From Phymatolithon calcareum (Eukaryota; Rhodophyta; Florideophyceae; Hapalidiales), in NCBI GenBank assembly GCA_977006965.1, contig OZ345355.1, positions 930,001 through 994,000 on the forward strand: a stretch of 64,000 nt of DNA, given 5' to 3'. Each line of letters opens with the position of its first letter. Position 1 is the first letter of the stretch. The translations under genes and the position numbers were made by a program. Shown in pieces: positions 54,531 through 64,000 of this stretch. The notes under the pieces were generated by a model. That model did no database searches. It was not told where the DNA came from and worked only from the letters and a program-made list of their open reading frames with translations.

Positions 54531-55560
54531 GGAGAATCGCAACGATGAATGTAGGGGGATCTCCGGAGACTCCGGAGTACCAAAAAAGGATGGTGAAAGA
54601 CCATGGAGTCGACGTAATGGGACTCACAGAAACACACATGGGGCCCGAAGCACGTATCTGCACTGAATGTTCACAATGAACGCCCCGAGACCGGCACTAG
54701 TCACCGCAGAAGGACCTAGATACCACAGTGACTCAAAGAGAACGAGTGGGTCCGCTAGTAACTTTAGAGGAGTCTCTCTAGTGTTCCAAACAGGGTGCGG
54801 AGCCAAGCTTATATTCAAACATGCAAGGATACACTACCAAATCGTCATCGCACAACTGTGAAGCCTGAAAATCGGGGTGGTATATGTGTCACGAAAGTCT
54901 ACGCGACAGGAAACGGAAGAATGTCTAATGCTTATCACCAGGCACGCAAGAGGGCAAGCCATCATATGCGGCGACTGGAACGCAAGACACAAGTTATGGG
55001 ACCGACAAACAAACAGAAGAGGAAAACAAGTCGTAAAGTGGGCAGAAGAGAAAGATGGGTTATACGTACCAGCCAAAGCATTGGAAAAAATAATTGCTAT
55101 TGTAATTATTTAAATTATTGTTCCAATAATTTATTCCTGAGTCTCGATTATTTATTGTATTTATTGAGATCGTCGTGGTTGCGACAATTATTGTATCGGA
55201 CTCCTCATTTTTTCGATCCGGTTATTCTATCGCGACAGAAAGTAGCAAGAAGGATCTAATAATTCGGGGAATAACCAGTTATTTATACCTCACTGAACTT
55301 GAATACAATAATTTATTGCTTCTGCGTTCAACAATAAATTATTTATTCTCGACACTTTTCGAGAAAAGAATAAAAATAAATAAATAATTCCAATGCTTTG
55401 GTACCAGCAAGGGCCCTACATTTCAGACAAAGAAATACAGCGGAAATATTGACTTCTTTGTCACGAAAGGAATAATGACCACCACTCCAAATTCAACGGA
55501 AAATATCTGGGCAGGGAGTACACAACACCGACCAGTATGCACACGTCTCAGAAGCCAACA
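54530..55560 (+). pseudogene. Family-1 APE endonuclease, split by a hAT MITE
   Basis: It begins WRIATMNVGG, then VMGLTETHMG (catalytic Glu), a stop or shift at about 54678, CGDWNARHKLW (catalytic Asp/Asn) at about 54970. The MITE is inserted after YVPA at 55074. The gene resumes with GPTFQTKKYSGNIDFFVTKGI at about 55409. It cleaves the target in intact relatives. Confidence 0.75.
55074..55400. mobile_element. hAT MITE, 327 bp
   Basis: Its ends are CAAAGCATTGGAA and TTCCAATGCTTTG, perfect 13-bp inverted repeats. It is flanked by the exact 8-bp duplication GTACCAGC (55066-55073 and 55401-55408). Along most of its length it matches the two ends of the hAT element at 29386-39562 but lacks the part encoding transposase. 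It is therefore an internal-deletion derivative of the same family. Confidence 0.93.
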
Positions 55561-55638
55561 GGAAGGCGACGGTAGCCAGTCCAAGAGATCAGTCAGTGTA
55601 CGGACTGGGCGGGCACCAGAACGAAAGTTACAATCAAA

Positions 55639-57470
55639 GTGCAAATGCAAGAACTTATTCAAGAACTGCAGAGACGCCCCACCCCGGAACAAGTGGAGGA
55701 TATCTGCAGGAATATGGTGGATATCGGCTCGAAAACGCGTCAAAAGACGAAACAAGAAAAAGTGCGTCTGAAGTATCGTGCGGAACTGCCCGGAATCATA
55801 GCGGGACTCCAGCAGTGCGACACCTCAGGGCAACTGCATCACTGGTATAAGAAATTGGTGAAGACCTGGTGTGACCCTTGGAGGGTAGAAAACGAATTCC
55901 CTCGCGCCAGAAACCGTTTTGGAGCGCCGAACTGGACAAACTCGCCCTGAAGCGAAAGAAGCAATACAAGCGAGCTAGACGATACAAATCATCAGAAGAC
56001 TGGGACCGATATCACGAATGCAAGTATCAAGTGAGAACCAATTTCAACCAGCGAAAGAGCGAGCAATACCAAGAATACATCTCTGAACTCGAAGAGAAAG
56101 GTGGTCCAGCAGCGGTGAAGCAGCTAGCCAGGATGAAGAAAAAGATAAAAGGGAGAACAGCTCGCAAGAAGATGACTGGAAAACCAATGAACCATGCATT
56201 ATTCTCGGCACACATTTCGAGAACTTGTCACAGCACCGAAAAGTGGTAACCTTGCCCCAGGAAATTCCGGTGTTCCGAAGGAATGAAGGAATCAATCGAA
56301 GAAGCCATTCGAAAGTCTCCAACTGGAAAAGCGCCAGGTGTGGACGAGATCAAATCTGAAATGCTGAAGCTAGACGTACCTCTGATTGCGGAGGTTCTTG
56401 CAGCCCTATGGGAAGCCTGTGGGAGGTGCGGAGACATGCCAATGTACTGGCATAAGGCCCTATTGGTAACTACTCACAAGAAGGGACCACACCACGAACC
56501 TGAAAATTTTCGCCCAATATCCCTGCTCAGCCATGCAAGGAAAGTTATTGAAGCGGCAATAGACAGTATGCTCCGCGAGGTATACTCCAACCACTGGTTC
56601 CAACTCGGGTTACAAAAAGGGAAAAGCACAGAACTCGCAATCCTAAGGGCCACGGAACTATTGAAAGGCCAACAAAGGTGCGTAGCAGTACTGGACCTCA
56701 AGGCTGCATACGACACCGTCTCAAGAAAATATCTGGTGGCCAGAATGGGACAGGTACTGCCACCAAAGCTATGCGCTATGACAGAAGCCTTCTTTGCACC
56801 GTCCTGGGTGTCAACCACCAGAGACACTGAAAGGAACTGGTTTCTAGTGGAAAGAGGAGTACCACAGGGGTTCTCTCTCAGTCCAAGTCTATACAACATT
56901 TTCATGGATGAGTTTGCGGAACGCATGGGAGAAATACCCGGAGATTGGGCCGACATTCTTTTAATCCTATTCGCAGACGACGTAATTCTCCTAGCGAAAT
57001 CACTGTCCGCTTTGCAGGGATTGCTAGACAAAGCCACTCAATGGGCCCAAGAACGCGGTATGACATGGAACACGAAACCAGGAAAAAGCGAAATACTTGA
57101 ATCGGATGAGACAGCGGGCGTGACATTCCAGCTGGGTAATAAAGCCCTCGCACATGTCGCGGAAGTCACCTACCTCGGAGTATCTCTAGGACCGGACGGG
57201 GTTACAGATATACTGATGTTGTAACGCCTCAAGGCTAGGATCGCTCTGTACGAGCTCCGTGCACAAGGGGTATTCAAGAAGGGAATTGGCATACATAAAT
57301 GCATCCAAGTATACAAGGAATTAATCCAACCACGCTGGGAGTACGCTATGCACTTAACACCGTGGACAGAAAATGTCCAGAGCGCGGTCAAGGAAGTTGA
57401 GCAAACGTTTTTCAGACAAGTCTTCGGGCCACTGGCACGAGGAAGACGGATAGACTCCACCTAATATGTC
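55639..57470 (+). pseudogene. Family-1 reverse transcriptase, broken
   Basis: Linker frames 55639-55950 and 55878-56249 are followed, after a TAA at 56247-56249, by 56283-57224 with RT motifs AAYDTV, GVPQGFSLSPSLYNIF (Ser to Phe change in the usual PQGSPLSP), LFADDVILL and YLGVSLG. A stop at 57222-57224 precedes the thumb (EYAMHLTPWTE at about 57340). It aligns along its length with the intact 5787-8168 copy. Confidence 0.85.
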
Positions 57471-57730
57471 GAATCGAAGCTGCTTCCCATCGAAGGGAAA
57501 TATTACCTTTCAAGATGCTGAGAAGGACCATGGCGAAGAAAGAAAAGTTTCTGATGCAACCATCAGAGAGAAGAAATTCAGAAGAACTTCAAGCCACAAG
57601 TAAAGACATGCTAGAGTCTCAGTTAGAATGCCAGACATAAGAGTAGAGCGGCCCTAGCGAGGGCAGCATCTGAGGAAGCCCTGCCCGTATATTCGTATGA
57701 CTGCGGGGCTTTAAAAATTTGCAATAAAAA

Positions 57731-58800
57731 AGGTATGCGGTAGACTAAAATGTGTGCCGGCAGTATGGCGCCGAGCAACGCTAATCCCTATTCACAAAAA
57801 ATGTCCGGCGCACGTTCCAGGAAATTACAGATTAATTTCGCTATTATGCCAAGTCAGGAAAATCATAGATGCGGCGATGGACTCTGCTGTACGTCAACAG
57901 TACAAATTCTACCGCTTCCAATTGGGATTCCGGAAAAACAAGGGTACTGAACTTGCGATCCTGAGGTCAACTAGCACAATGAGGAGAGGTCATCGCTTAG
58001 TCGCTGTCCTGGCCCTATCATCTGCTTACGACCGAGTCCTGCGCAACATCGTTATGCGCCGAGTCCAGCAATGTCTACCCCCGGACATCGCCGAGATGAT
58101 CAAATACCTATTGAAACCGTCATGGATCCGTACGGCGGGCGACGAAGAGAAGACATGGCTTCTGATCGACTGCGGAGTTCCCCAGGTCTCCCCGCTAAGT
58201 CCGTGCCTCTACAACAAGTTCTTGGACACATTTGCCTAGATGATCCAGATGGCACCCGGACATATGTCAAAGTACCCCGCGATCCTGTTTGCCGACGACG
58301 TCCAACTGCAAGCGGTAAATCCGACGGAATGAAATGGCTCCTCGATACAGCGAAACGATGGGCGAGGGAGAACGGTATGATGTGGAACACGAAGAAGGGA
58401 AAAAGCGAAGTCCTCATCTATCCCGGTATATCCAAGCGAAAATTCCAAATAGTAGGGGCCGAACTGCATGAAACAAGACGACTGAAATACCTAGGTACGA
58501 CCGTTGACAACTCGAGTGTCACCGAACACGCCACGTTGAAACGAATCTCGAAAGCGAAGGGATTTATCATGGGTCTTCGAGATCTTGGAATGAATGCCAA
58601 GGGACTACACAAAATGAAGAACATAACGATCTACAAGACCCTCCTGCATTGTCAGTGGGAGTATGCCTTGCACCTCACCCCGTGCACGAGATCCGTCCAA
58701 GTTCAAATCAACCAGGCCGAAGGTTTGCTATACTATGTCATACCAGGACGCTTTGCACTCCGCCTCCAAAACCGAATGATGTCTGAACCAACGAAGGGCT
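57731..58800 (+). pseudogene. Family-2 reverse transcriptase, second half
   Basis: It resumes at the duplicated target: LIPIHKK, GNYRLISLL, LALSSAYDRV (motif A), GVPQVSPLSPCLYNKF (motif B, Gly to Val), a stop at 58238, then a shifted frame with PAILFADDVQL (catalytic FADD), WNTKKGKSEVL, KYLGTTV and EYALHLTP. The frame 58071-58805 ends at the junction with the DIRS-like relic. Confidence 0.82.
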
Positions 58801-58805
58801 ATTAA

Positions 58806-60080
58806 CTTTTTCCTTTCGATTGGAAAGATGGATATGGACACTTTCGGTTGCGCCCTCGCATATGGAATTGGTTCATATTTCGATATAATGGGACATATTA
58901 ATTATTTATTGCTCACCATTTTTGATGGACGCAATCTCCGTCCCGGTTCCGTCATATCCTGGCCCCTCCTATCAGACTGTAATCTATACTTCAATGCCGA
59001 GTGCTGCAGTAGATAGACGATTACTTAAATGCGCCAGGAGACGGTTTTTCCGCAAGGTCTACTTCCGAATATTCACAGCTTTCGAAGCTAATCGATGGTT
59101 TGCTCCTTCCCCTCAGGCTACAGATGCACCAAGAGAAAGGGTAATGAGGATCAAGAGCATTTGGGAGTGGTACTAGACACTGTCATGTTTCGGTATTTTG
59201 TAGCTCCACAGAATCTAGAAACATTGTACGTAATGTCTATGAAACTGCTTCTAACTGCTTCCAAGTCCCGGAGATGGTATTGGGAGCTTCTCGTAAGATC
59301 GTTCGCTGAAACAGCAATTTGCACTCGCCATATGCTTCATAAGAGCCTTTCAATACGATGTTAAGATGGTAAATCAGCGCCGAAGAATATTCCCGGAGCA
59401 GTGAGTACGATCGCGCTTTGCGGGCTTAAGGAACATAAAAGCCTTAAGTACTCTGACTGCAAGGGATCGAAGGCTGATTTGTGATGGAGAAGAATCGTTG
59501 AACCTCCACACAGATGCTGCAGATGTGGGATATGGGGTGCTCAGGTTTTCTGGTCTCCTTTTCTATCATATTCAGAGAGATTGTCGCTACAAGGTTAACT
59601 TTGGAAAAAGAGCTCATCAGAGCAAAACTCAACGGGCACCATGGTTTACTTCTGCTTCAGTCTTCCGCATTGTGAACAACATACTGTCGGCGATTCCAGA
59701 GCTCTGCGAAAGCTTCACATGCCTCTGGAGGAGATGAAACTTACGATTCGAACAGTGTTGATTCCATCTGGTGTGAACAAGCACGAAGATAGCCTCGGCC
59801 GAGTTTCGTATCCCTAGGACTTACAATCAACACCTTCTCTAATCGCCTCGTTAACTTCCTCTCTGGAGCTTTAAACTGTACGGATATTCTGGCCTTTGAA
59901 GGACGCACCTGCAGCTAGGGCCAAACTAATCCTCGCAAAACTGGAGGAGAATTGCGGCTACAGTATGCGCACGTTATGGAACTCGCCACTGGATTTTATT
60001 CAGCTAACGTTGATGAAAATTGAGTAGAAAGCCTGCGACGTTCTCAAAGTGCCCTATTGGACGGGAGCGCCATGATAGAA
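58806..60080 (+). pseudogene. DIRS-like (tyrosine-recombinase type) retroelement relic, RT-RNase H
   Basis: Successive frames show this order: FPFDWKDGY (RT motif A), WFIFRYNGTY, WTQSPSRF (motif B), IDDYL (catalytic DD), HLGVVLDTV and a long thumb helix (59158-59360), TDAADVGYG (RNase H) at about 59510, IPSGVNKHEDSLGRV at about 59760, and KACDVLKVPYWTGAP at about 60030. This combination is typical of DIRS-type elements rather than gypsy or copia. Many stops and shifts make it a fossil. I could not recognise a recombinase after it. Confidence 0.62.
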
Positions 60081-60099
60081 TCAATTTCAGACAGGATCA

Positions 60100-63090
60100 G
60101 TCGCTTTCGAGGCCAGAGAAACTCATCGTCTCAGGTGGCTGCAGTACGTCAGACAAACAACGAGAATCCAGAAATGCTATCGCTGCTCAACTCCCATCCA
60201 CTCCTAGAGGGCAGGCAAGCGAAATTTTAGAACAGGGACGTCCAAGAGCAGTCATTCATCTGAGGGACATTGTGCACTTTCATCAACCCTGGAAGTCATG
60301 CCAGCCTATATCGGATAACTTTCTGAAGATTATATTGTGCATTCCTCGTCCTTGGATCACTTCATTCTGCAATGCGCACCAGGCACGTAAGGGAAGGGCA
60401 TAATGACCCTTGCGTGGACCGTATCTACGTGACTTAATCCGTGCTTTCAAGAGGGAAGACTATGCTCGAAGCGACCTATCCGATGTCCGTGTAACAATCC
60501 ATGTAAGCATCATCGAACGGATCCGCAACGTCGCTCTATTGCAGCCTGTGGGATCTCTCTAAGAACGGAATACAACCCTTACTCAGTTCCAATATCTAGT
60601 TTCTTTGAGGGAGTCCTCCTGGAGATCTGCTTAAACTCAGGGCTTGGACTTCGACTCTTTCTCATTTGAAAATAATAGATACCGGAAGATATATGCCCGG
60701 CCGAGACATCTAAAAGGAACACCAGTGCGTGGGATTGCGGCCTCACGACTGACCTTTTGTCTCTCACCGTTAGATGATCCACTTGCTTTATAACCGCAAT
60801 ACAATCGTTCTATATCAGCGCTTCCTACTGGAGCTATGACGTCGACGCTCCACCTGCTCAAGTCGTCGCGGGATTTCTTCTGAGGATTTTGTCAGAACTG
60901 TACCAAGGTAGAGGCAATAGGTGATGAGTCCAAGGGAAGTAAGAAAATAACCCAACCATTTCTTTAAGTTTACTCACAAGTCTGGGGTTGTTTTTCAGTC
61001 TTCAATGAGGTACAGAGGGTTTATATAGACTAAATTTCGGCTGAAGTCGGTATTCGATGGGTAAAACTAATTCCAATTGGTCTATTAATCAAGAATCGAT
61101 CATCTGTTGATCAATACTCTCAAATGTCCTCTTTTAATTACGCCTCCTATCGTTTATGAGAGTAGCACTCCAATTAATCCTAGTTTAGACAGCCGCCCGA
61201 AATTCGCAGGGAAATCGTAATTGATGGTCTCACCGCATTCGAGCAATTATCAATCATTGTATATCATCCTAGCGCCTTCTATTTACCCGTTTCACACTGG
61301 TGGTGCAATAGGATGATAGAAATGCGTGTGCTAGTTTTCTGCTTCCACCAGCAAGTACCTTATTCCCAAAGGGCCGCATCAGTAGACATTTCTGTAGATA
61401 TATATAGCTTCTCTCTCATCGAGCGGCCTCCGGAAGGAGAGAAGGGAGCTCCCTTAGCGTGACATATGTTGGAGTAAATTCATCATACCGAATCCGCTTT
61501 GTTCCTTAACCTATAGCAGCTGACAAACTATTGCGCGCACACGACGACTAACCATTTTGCGTTTCTTCTTGCGTGACAGTGACAATCAGCGTCGGGTGAT
61601 TGTATTTTCTTTTTCCTTCCTGTAGAAGTATCTCGCACCTGAGCAAAACTCTTGACAAGTTGTGACCCTCTTGGGCGAACAGCCTGTCGTAGAGACCTTG
61701 GCTTCGGGACACTTCGACAGGCATTTCGCGCAACTATAAAATGGGAAAGCTTTGGTTTCTTCGCTCAACGGTACCGTCTGTGCACAAAGTTCTCCGGAAA
61801 GAACTCAAGGACAATACCGGAAAAAGCTAACTATCCTTCCACGATAGCTGACTATCACCCCACAGAAACTGCTTCAACAGAAGTGCGGGGAGCCGCGATC
61901 GTAAGGGTTTTCGGACTATCTACTCTTGACCGACCAGGACTGTCCCTGCGCGCTTTGTTTCTATCTGAAACCTCTTGTGAATTCTGTTTGAAATACGCCT
62001 CACCGCTGAAGCTATTGGTGAGATTTTCTTGTTCTAGGATACAAGTGTGGTTGTTCCGTACCAAGGTGAGTGACGAAAATAATTACTAGTGTTCTGAGGT
62101 GTTGTTTACTTGGCTATTGTTTTCGTGTCTGTAGACTGGATTTAAAACCCAGCTGGTTCGTTTTGACTTGTGACAATGCAAGAACTCATCATCGTCCCAC
62201 CTCTTATCTATTGGAAAAAGATTAACCTCTGGGCTACATTGACGCTGCAGTCTGTGACTGAGAAGGGGAACACAGTTTATCAACACCCTCCCTCGGCACA
62301 AGAGCACCTGACTTACAGTGGCCAGCACAGACTGACTCCCCAAGTGTTCCCTCACCTCAGCATGCTTTGAGCTTCTGAAAACATATCTTTGACATTAAGC
62401 GTTTGCTGGGCCCAGAACCTATTGGAAATAGATTAACCACTGGGCTACATTGACGTTGTAGTCTGTGATTGACAAGGCGAACAAATTATTTCAACACTAT
62501 CTCATTCTACGCTTCACACAGCCTACGGAGTGGAAGTGTGACTGCATTGGTACTTCTTCTGGTTGCCATGCGCGTTATCGTCCGTCTAGGTCCCAAAGTG
62601 GACGAAAGACTGGTAAAAATGTTTACTTTGAAGGAGAGGCTGATCCTTTTCTCGGAAATGGATCAAAATCTTCTCCCAGCTTCAACCAACATCCAAGCTT
62701 CCGCTTAATTGAATAATAGGTTTTCTTTCATGCTTGAAATTGACATTTTCCACGTACACGCACCTAGAGACCACATAGGGAACATCGCCCTGTTAGTAGT
62801 CTGACGTCTTGGGTATTAATTGAATGGCCGGTGATCGAACTATGGCCGTCAGATTCTCCAAATCAGCATGTTTTGTGGATTCAATCTCGGACACTACACT
62901 CAGGAAAGGTTTAATGTGTGAAACAAGTTTGCAACTCAATCTAACACCTAATGCAGACCTTGGGAGCGTTTCAGCCTAGCCTGAAGACCAGAAAGATATC
63001 TCTTCTTCTTCATCGAACACAATTGGGCCGAAATCGTCTATACGCTCATGGTATTGAGTGCTGCAAGATTGCGCAAAGATCTCAGTTTCA
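60100..63090. other. Mostly unassigned spacer
   Basis: It may contain the decayed remainder of the DIRS-like element. Frames at 61652-62089 and 62086-62370 lack motifs. A local duplication is listed at 62208-62500. Confidence 0.4.
62208..62500 (+). repeat. Local direct duplication, about 80 bp, 211 bp apart
   Basis: The segment starting CTATTGGAAAAAGATTAACC at 62208 recurs at 62419 with a few differences. It includes the shared block TGGGCTACATTGACG and an AGTCTGTGA block. Confidence 0.85.
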
Positions 63091-63094
63091 GACA

Positions 63095-63790
63095 CTAAAG
63101 CTCTTTACGGTGCTTCAGTTCTCTCCTCGCGAAGGATAGCGCCTTTCGAGTGGGATTAAGCTCCGCGGCGCTGTGCAGTGCTGCATCTGCTTCAGATTTT
63201 TTTCGCACAAGCTGCAGAGAAGTCAGAGTCATGCGCCTTGAAATGTGGACCTTGTAGTTGAGAATGAGTTTGTTGATAGTAGAACAGTGAGTAGTAAGTG
63301 CGTCCACATTTCTGGCGGTAAAGTGTTTTGTCTCCTAGAGAATGAGATGGCTTAAGTCTATGCGGTTTTTGAGCTTCTTCTCAAAGTTACGAATGAACCT
63401 GATTCCAGGAGAATGATTCATGAATGGCAGCCTCGATATTCCGTCACGGGTAAATGAGCTCACCACCTCGATGAGATGAAAGTGGGTCCGTGGTAGGCCA
63501 TGATGGTCATAATGCTTCCAAATGCGCTCTAAATTATCTTCTTCCTTAGCACTGAGCAGTGTGCGCACGAGGAGAGGTCCACAAACTGCGTTAGATTTGT
63601 CGTTTAAAGTAGACTTCGGAATTTGAAAATCAGCGGCAGCGCACGGGAATTTTGTGCCTGTGCTCATAGTTTCAAGCCCTTTCTTGAGGTTCTCTTGCTT
63701 GGCTTCGCAATTGCTCGAGCCTTCGTTACCGTTCAAACAGAGACCAGACCTACGGTATTGGCGTCCATGATCAATTTTTGTTTGACTTGC
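63095..63790 (-). pseudogene. Pogo/Tigger-like transposase, N-terminal part
   Basis: The minus-strand frame 63736-63335 shows a psq-type helix-turn-helix (LKKGLETMSTGTKFPCAAAD, then QIPKSTLND) and a CENP-B-type second DNA-binding domain (LLSAKEEDNLERIW, HGLPRTHFHLIE, PGIRFIRNFEKKL). A shift at about 63320 leads into 63307-63095 (VDALTTHCSTINKLI), the linker before the DDE domain. The DDE catalytic core is not seen. Upstream frames show an additional stop. The transposase would bind terminal repeats; this copy is dead. Confidence 0.62.
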
Positions 63791-63861
63791 ATATGCATTA
63801 GATACTGTTACCCGTATTCAAATGGCGGGAAATAGATGGAAACGATTTGTTTTTAAATGGA

Positions 63862-64000
63862 CGCATATTTTCAGTGTCACTAATTCTCGCGTCTGTGTCA
63901 CTAATCGCAAAAAAGACATTTCAGTGTCACTATTTTGCAAAATGACACGTCACTGTCACTAATCTAAAAACAGTCCCTTGGTGTCACTATTTTCCAAAAA
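63862..64000. repeat. Short repeats of GTGTCACTA at the window edge
   Basis: Four copies of (C)AGTGTCACTA or GGTGTCACTA and two related words occur at roughly 20-50 base spacing. They lie just upstream of the pogo-like transposase (minus strand), where transposase-binding subterminal repeats would be expected. The outer end is beyond the window. Confidence 0.65.

Larger units (their letters stand above)
52405..57730 (+). mobile_element. Family-1 non-LTR retrotransposon, nearly full length, nested
   Basis: The most complete family-1 copy: a 5' region (52405-52669), ORF1 (about 52670-54400), endonuclease (54530-55560) and RT (55600-57470). The 3' UTR shares GCATCTGAGGAAGCCCTGCCCG with other copies, and it ends AATAAAAA at 57724-57731. 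It is flanked by a 14-bp duplication and is itself split by a hAT MITE at 55074-55400. Several stops make it inactive. Confidence 0.88.
50640..58800 (+). mobile_element. Family-2 non-LTR retrotransposon split by a family-1 insertion
   Basis: The left half (50640-52404) has a 5' region, APE endonuclease and RT N-terminus. The right half (57731-58800) continues the RT in the same frame: KVCGR at the duplicated target continues into LKCVPAVWRRATLIPIHKK. The duplication AGGTATGCGGTAGA is at 52391-52404 and 57731-57744. The 3' part is lost where a DIRS-like relic begins at about 58800. Confidence 0.88.

Overview
The window looks like nuclear DNA of an intron-poor eukaryote. It is an accessory region dominated by mobile elements, with very few candidate host genes. 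Nothing bacterial is visible: there are no operons, and the recognisable reading frames are either eukaryotic retroelement or transposase genes or a RING-type ubiquitin-ligase family. The standard genetic code fits. The species cannot be fixed from the sequence; a red alga or another protist with uninterrupted genes would fit, but that is inference.

The best candidates for host genes are three diverged, intact, single-exon CHY/RING zinc-finger proteins of the RCHY1 (PIRH2) type: 10594-11487 (-), 17395-18264 (-) and 28030-28887 (+). Two have a TATA box about 50-70 bases before the ATG. All three share an unusual final RING cysteine spacing.

The rest is layered transposons. Family 1 (a non-LTR element with poly(A)-like tails and 13-14 bp target duplications) occurs at 1482-3561 (-), about 5790-8384 (+, intact 793-codon RT frame), 23913-24341 (+), 29487-30314 (+), 50215-50360 (-) and 52405-57730 (+). 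Family 2 (non-LTR, ending in a conserved tail and then ATATCCCC) occurs at 13030-13985 (-), 14189-14585 (-), 19284-19401 (+), 22582-22935 (-), 23190-23592 (+), 40383-40750 (-) and 50640-58800 (+). Family 3 (RTE-like, AATG-rich tails, some copies internally deleted) occurs at 9842-10430, 12720-13010, 20244-20562 and 22290-22432. There is also a SINE-like family with tRNA-type A and B boxes, a pogo-type MITE, a degenerate DIRS-like relic, a copia element and a pogo-like transposase remnant at the right edge.

Two nests can be dated by exact target duplications. In the first, a hAT element (29386-39562, 8-bp duplication GGTGGAGG) contains a family-1 copy and a complete 8.56-kb Ty3/gypsy element (30953-39511, LTRs of 306 bp each, 4-bp duplication). 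In the second, a family-2 element is split by a family-1 element (52405-57730), which is itself split by a 327-bp hAT MITE (55074-55400, 8-bp duplication GTACCAGC).

The most interesting object is the gypsy element. Gag and pol are joined by a textbook -1 frameshift signal, A AAA AAC followed after 7 nt by a 9-bp perfect stem. Between integrase and the 3' LTR it carries an antisense reading frame whose N-terminus closely resembles the histone H3 tail and whose C-terminus looks like a papain-fold cysteine peptidase. This frame is interrupted by three stop codons in this copy. A four-unit minisatellite follows it.
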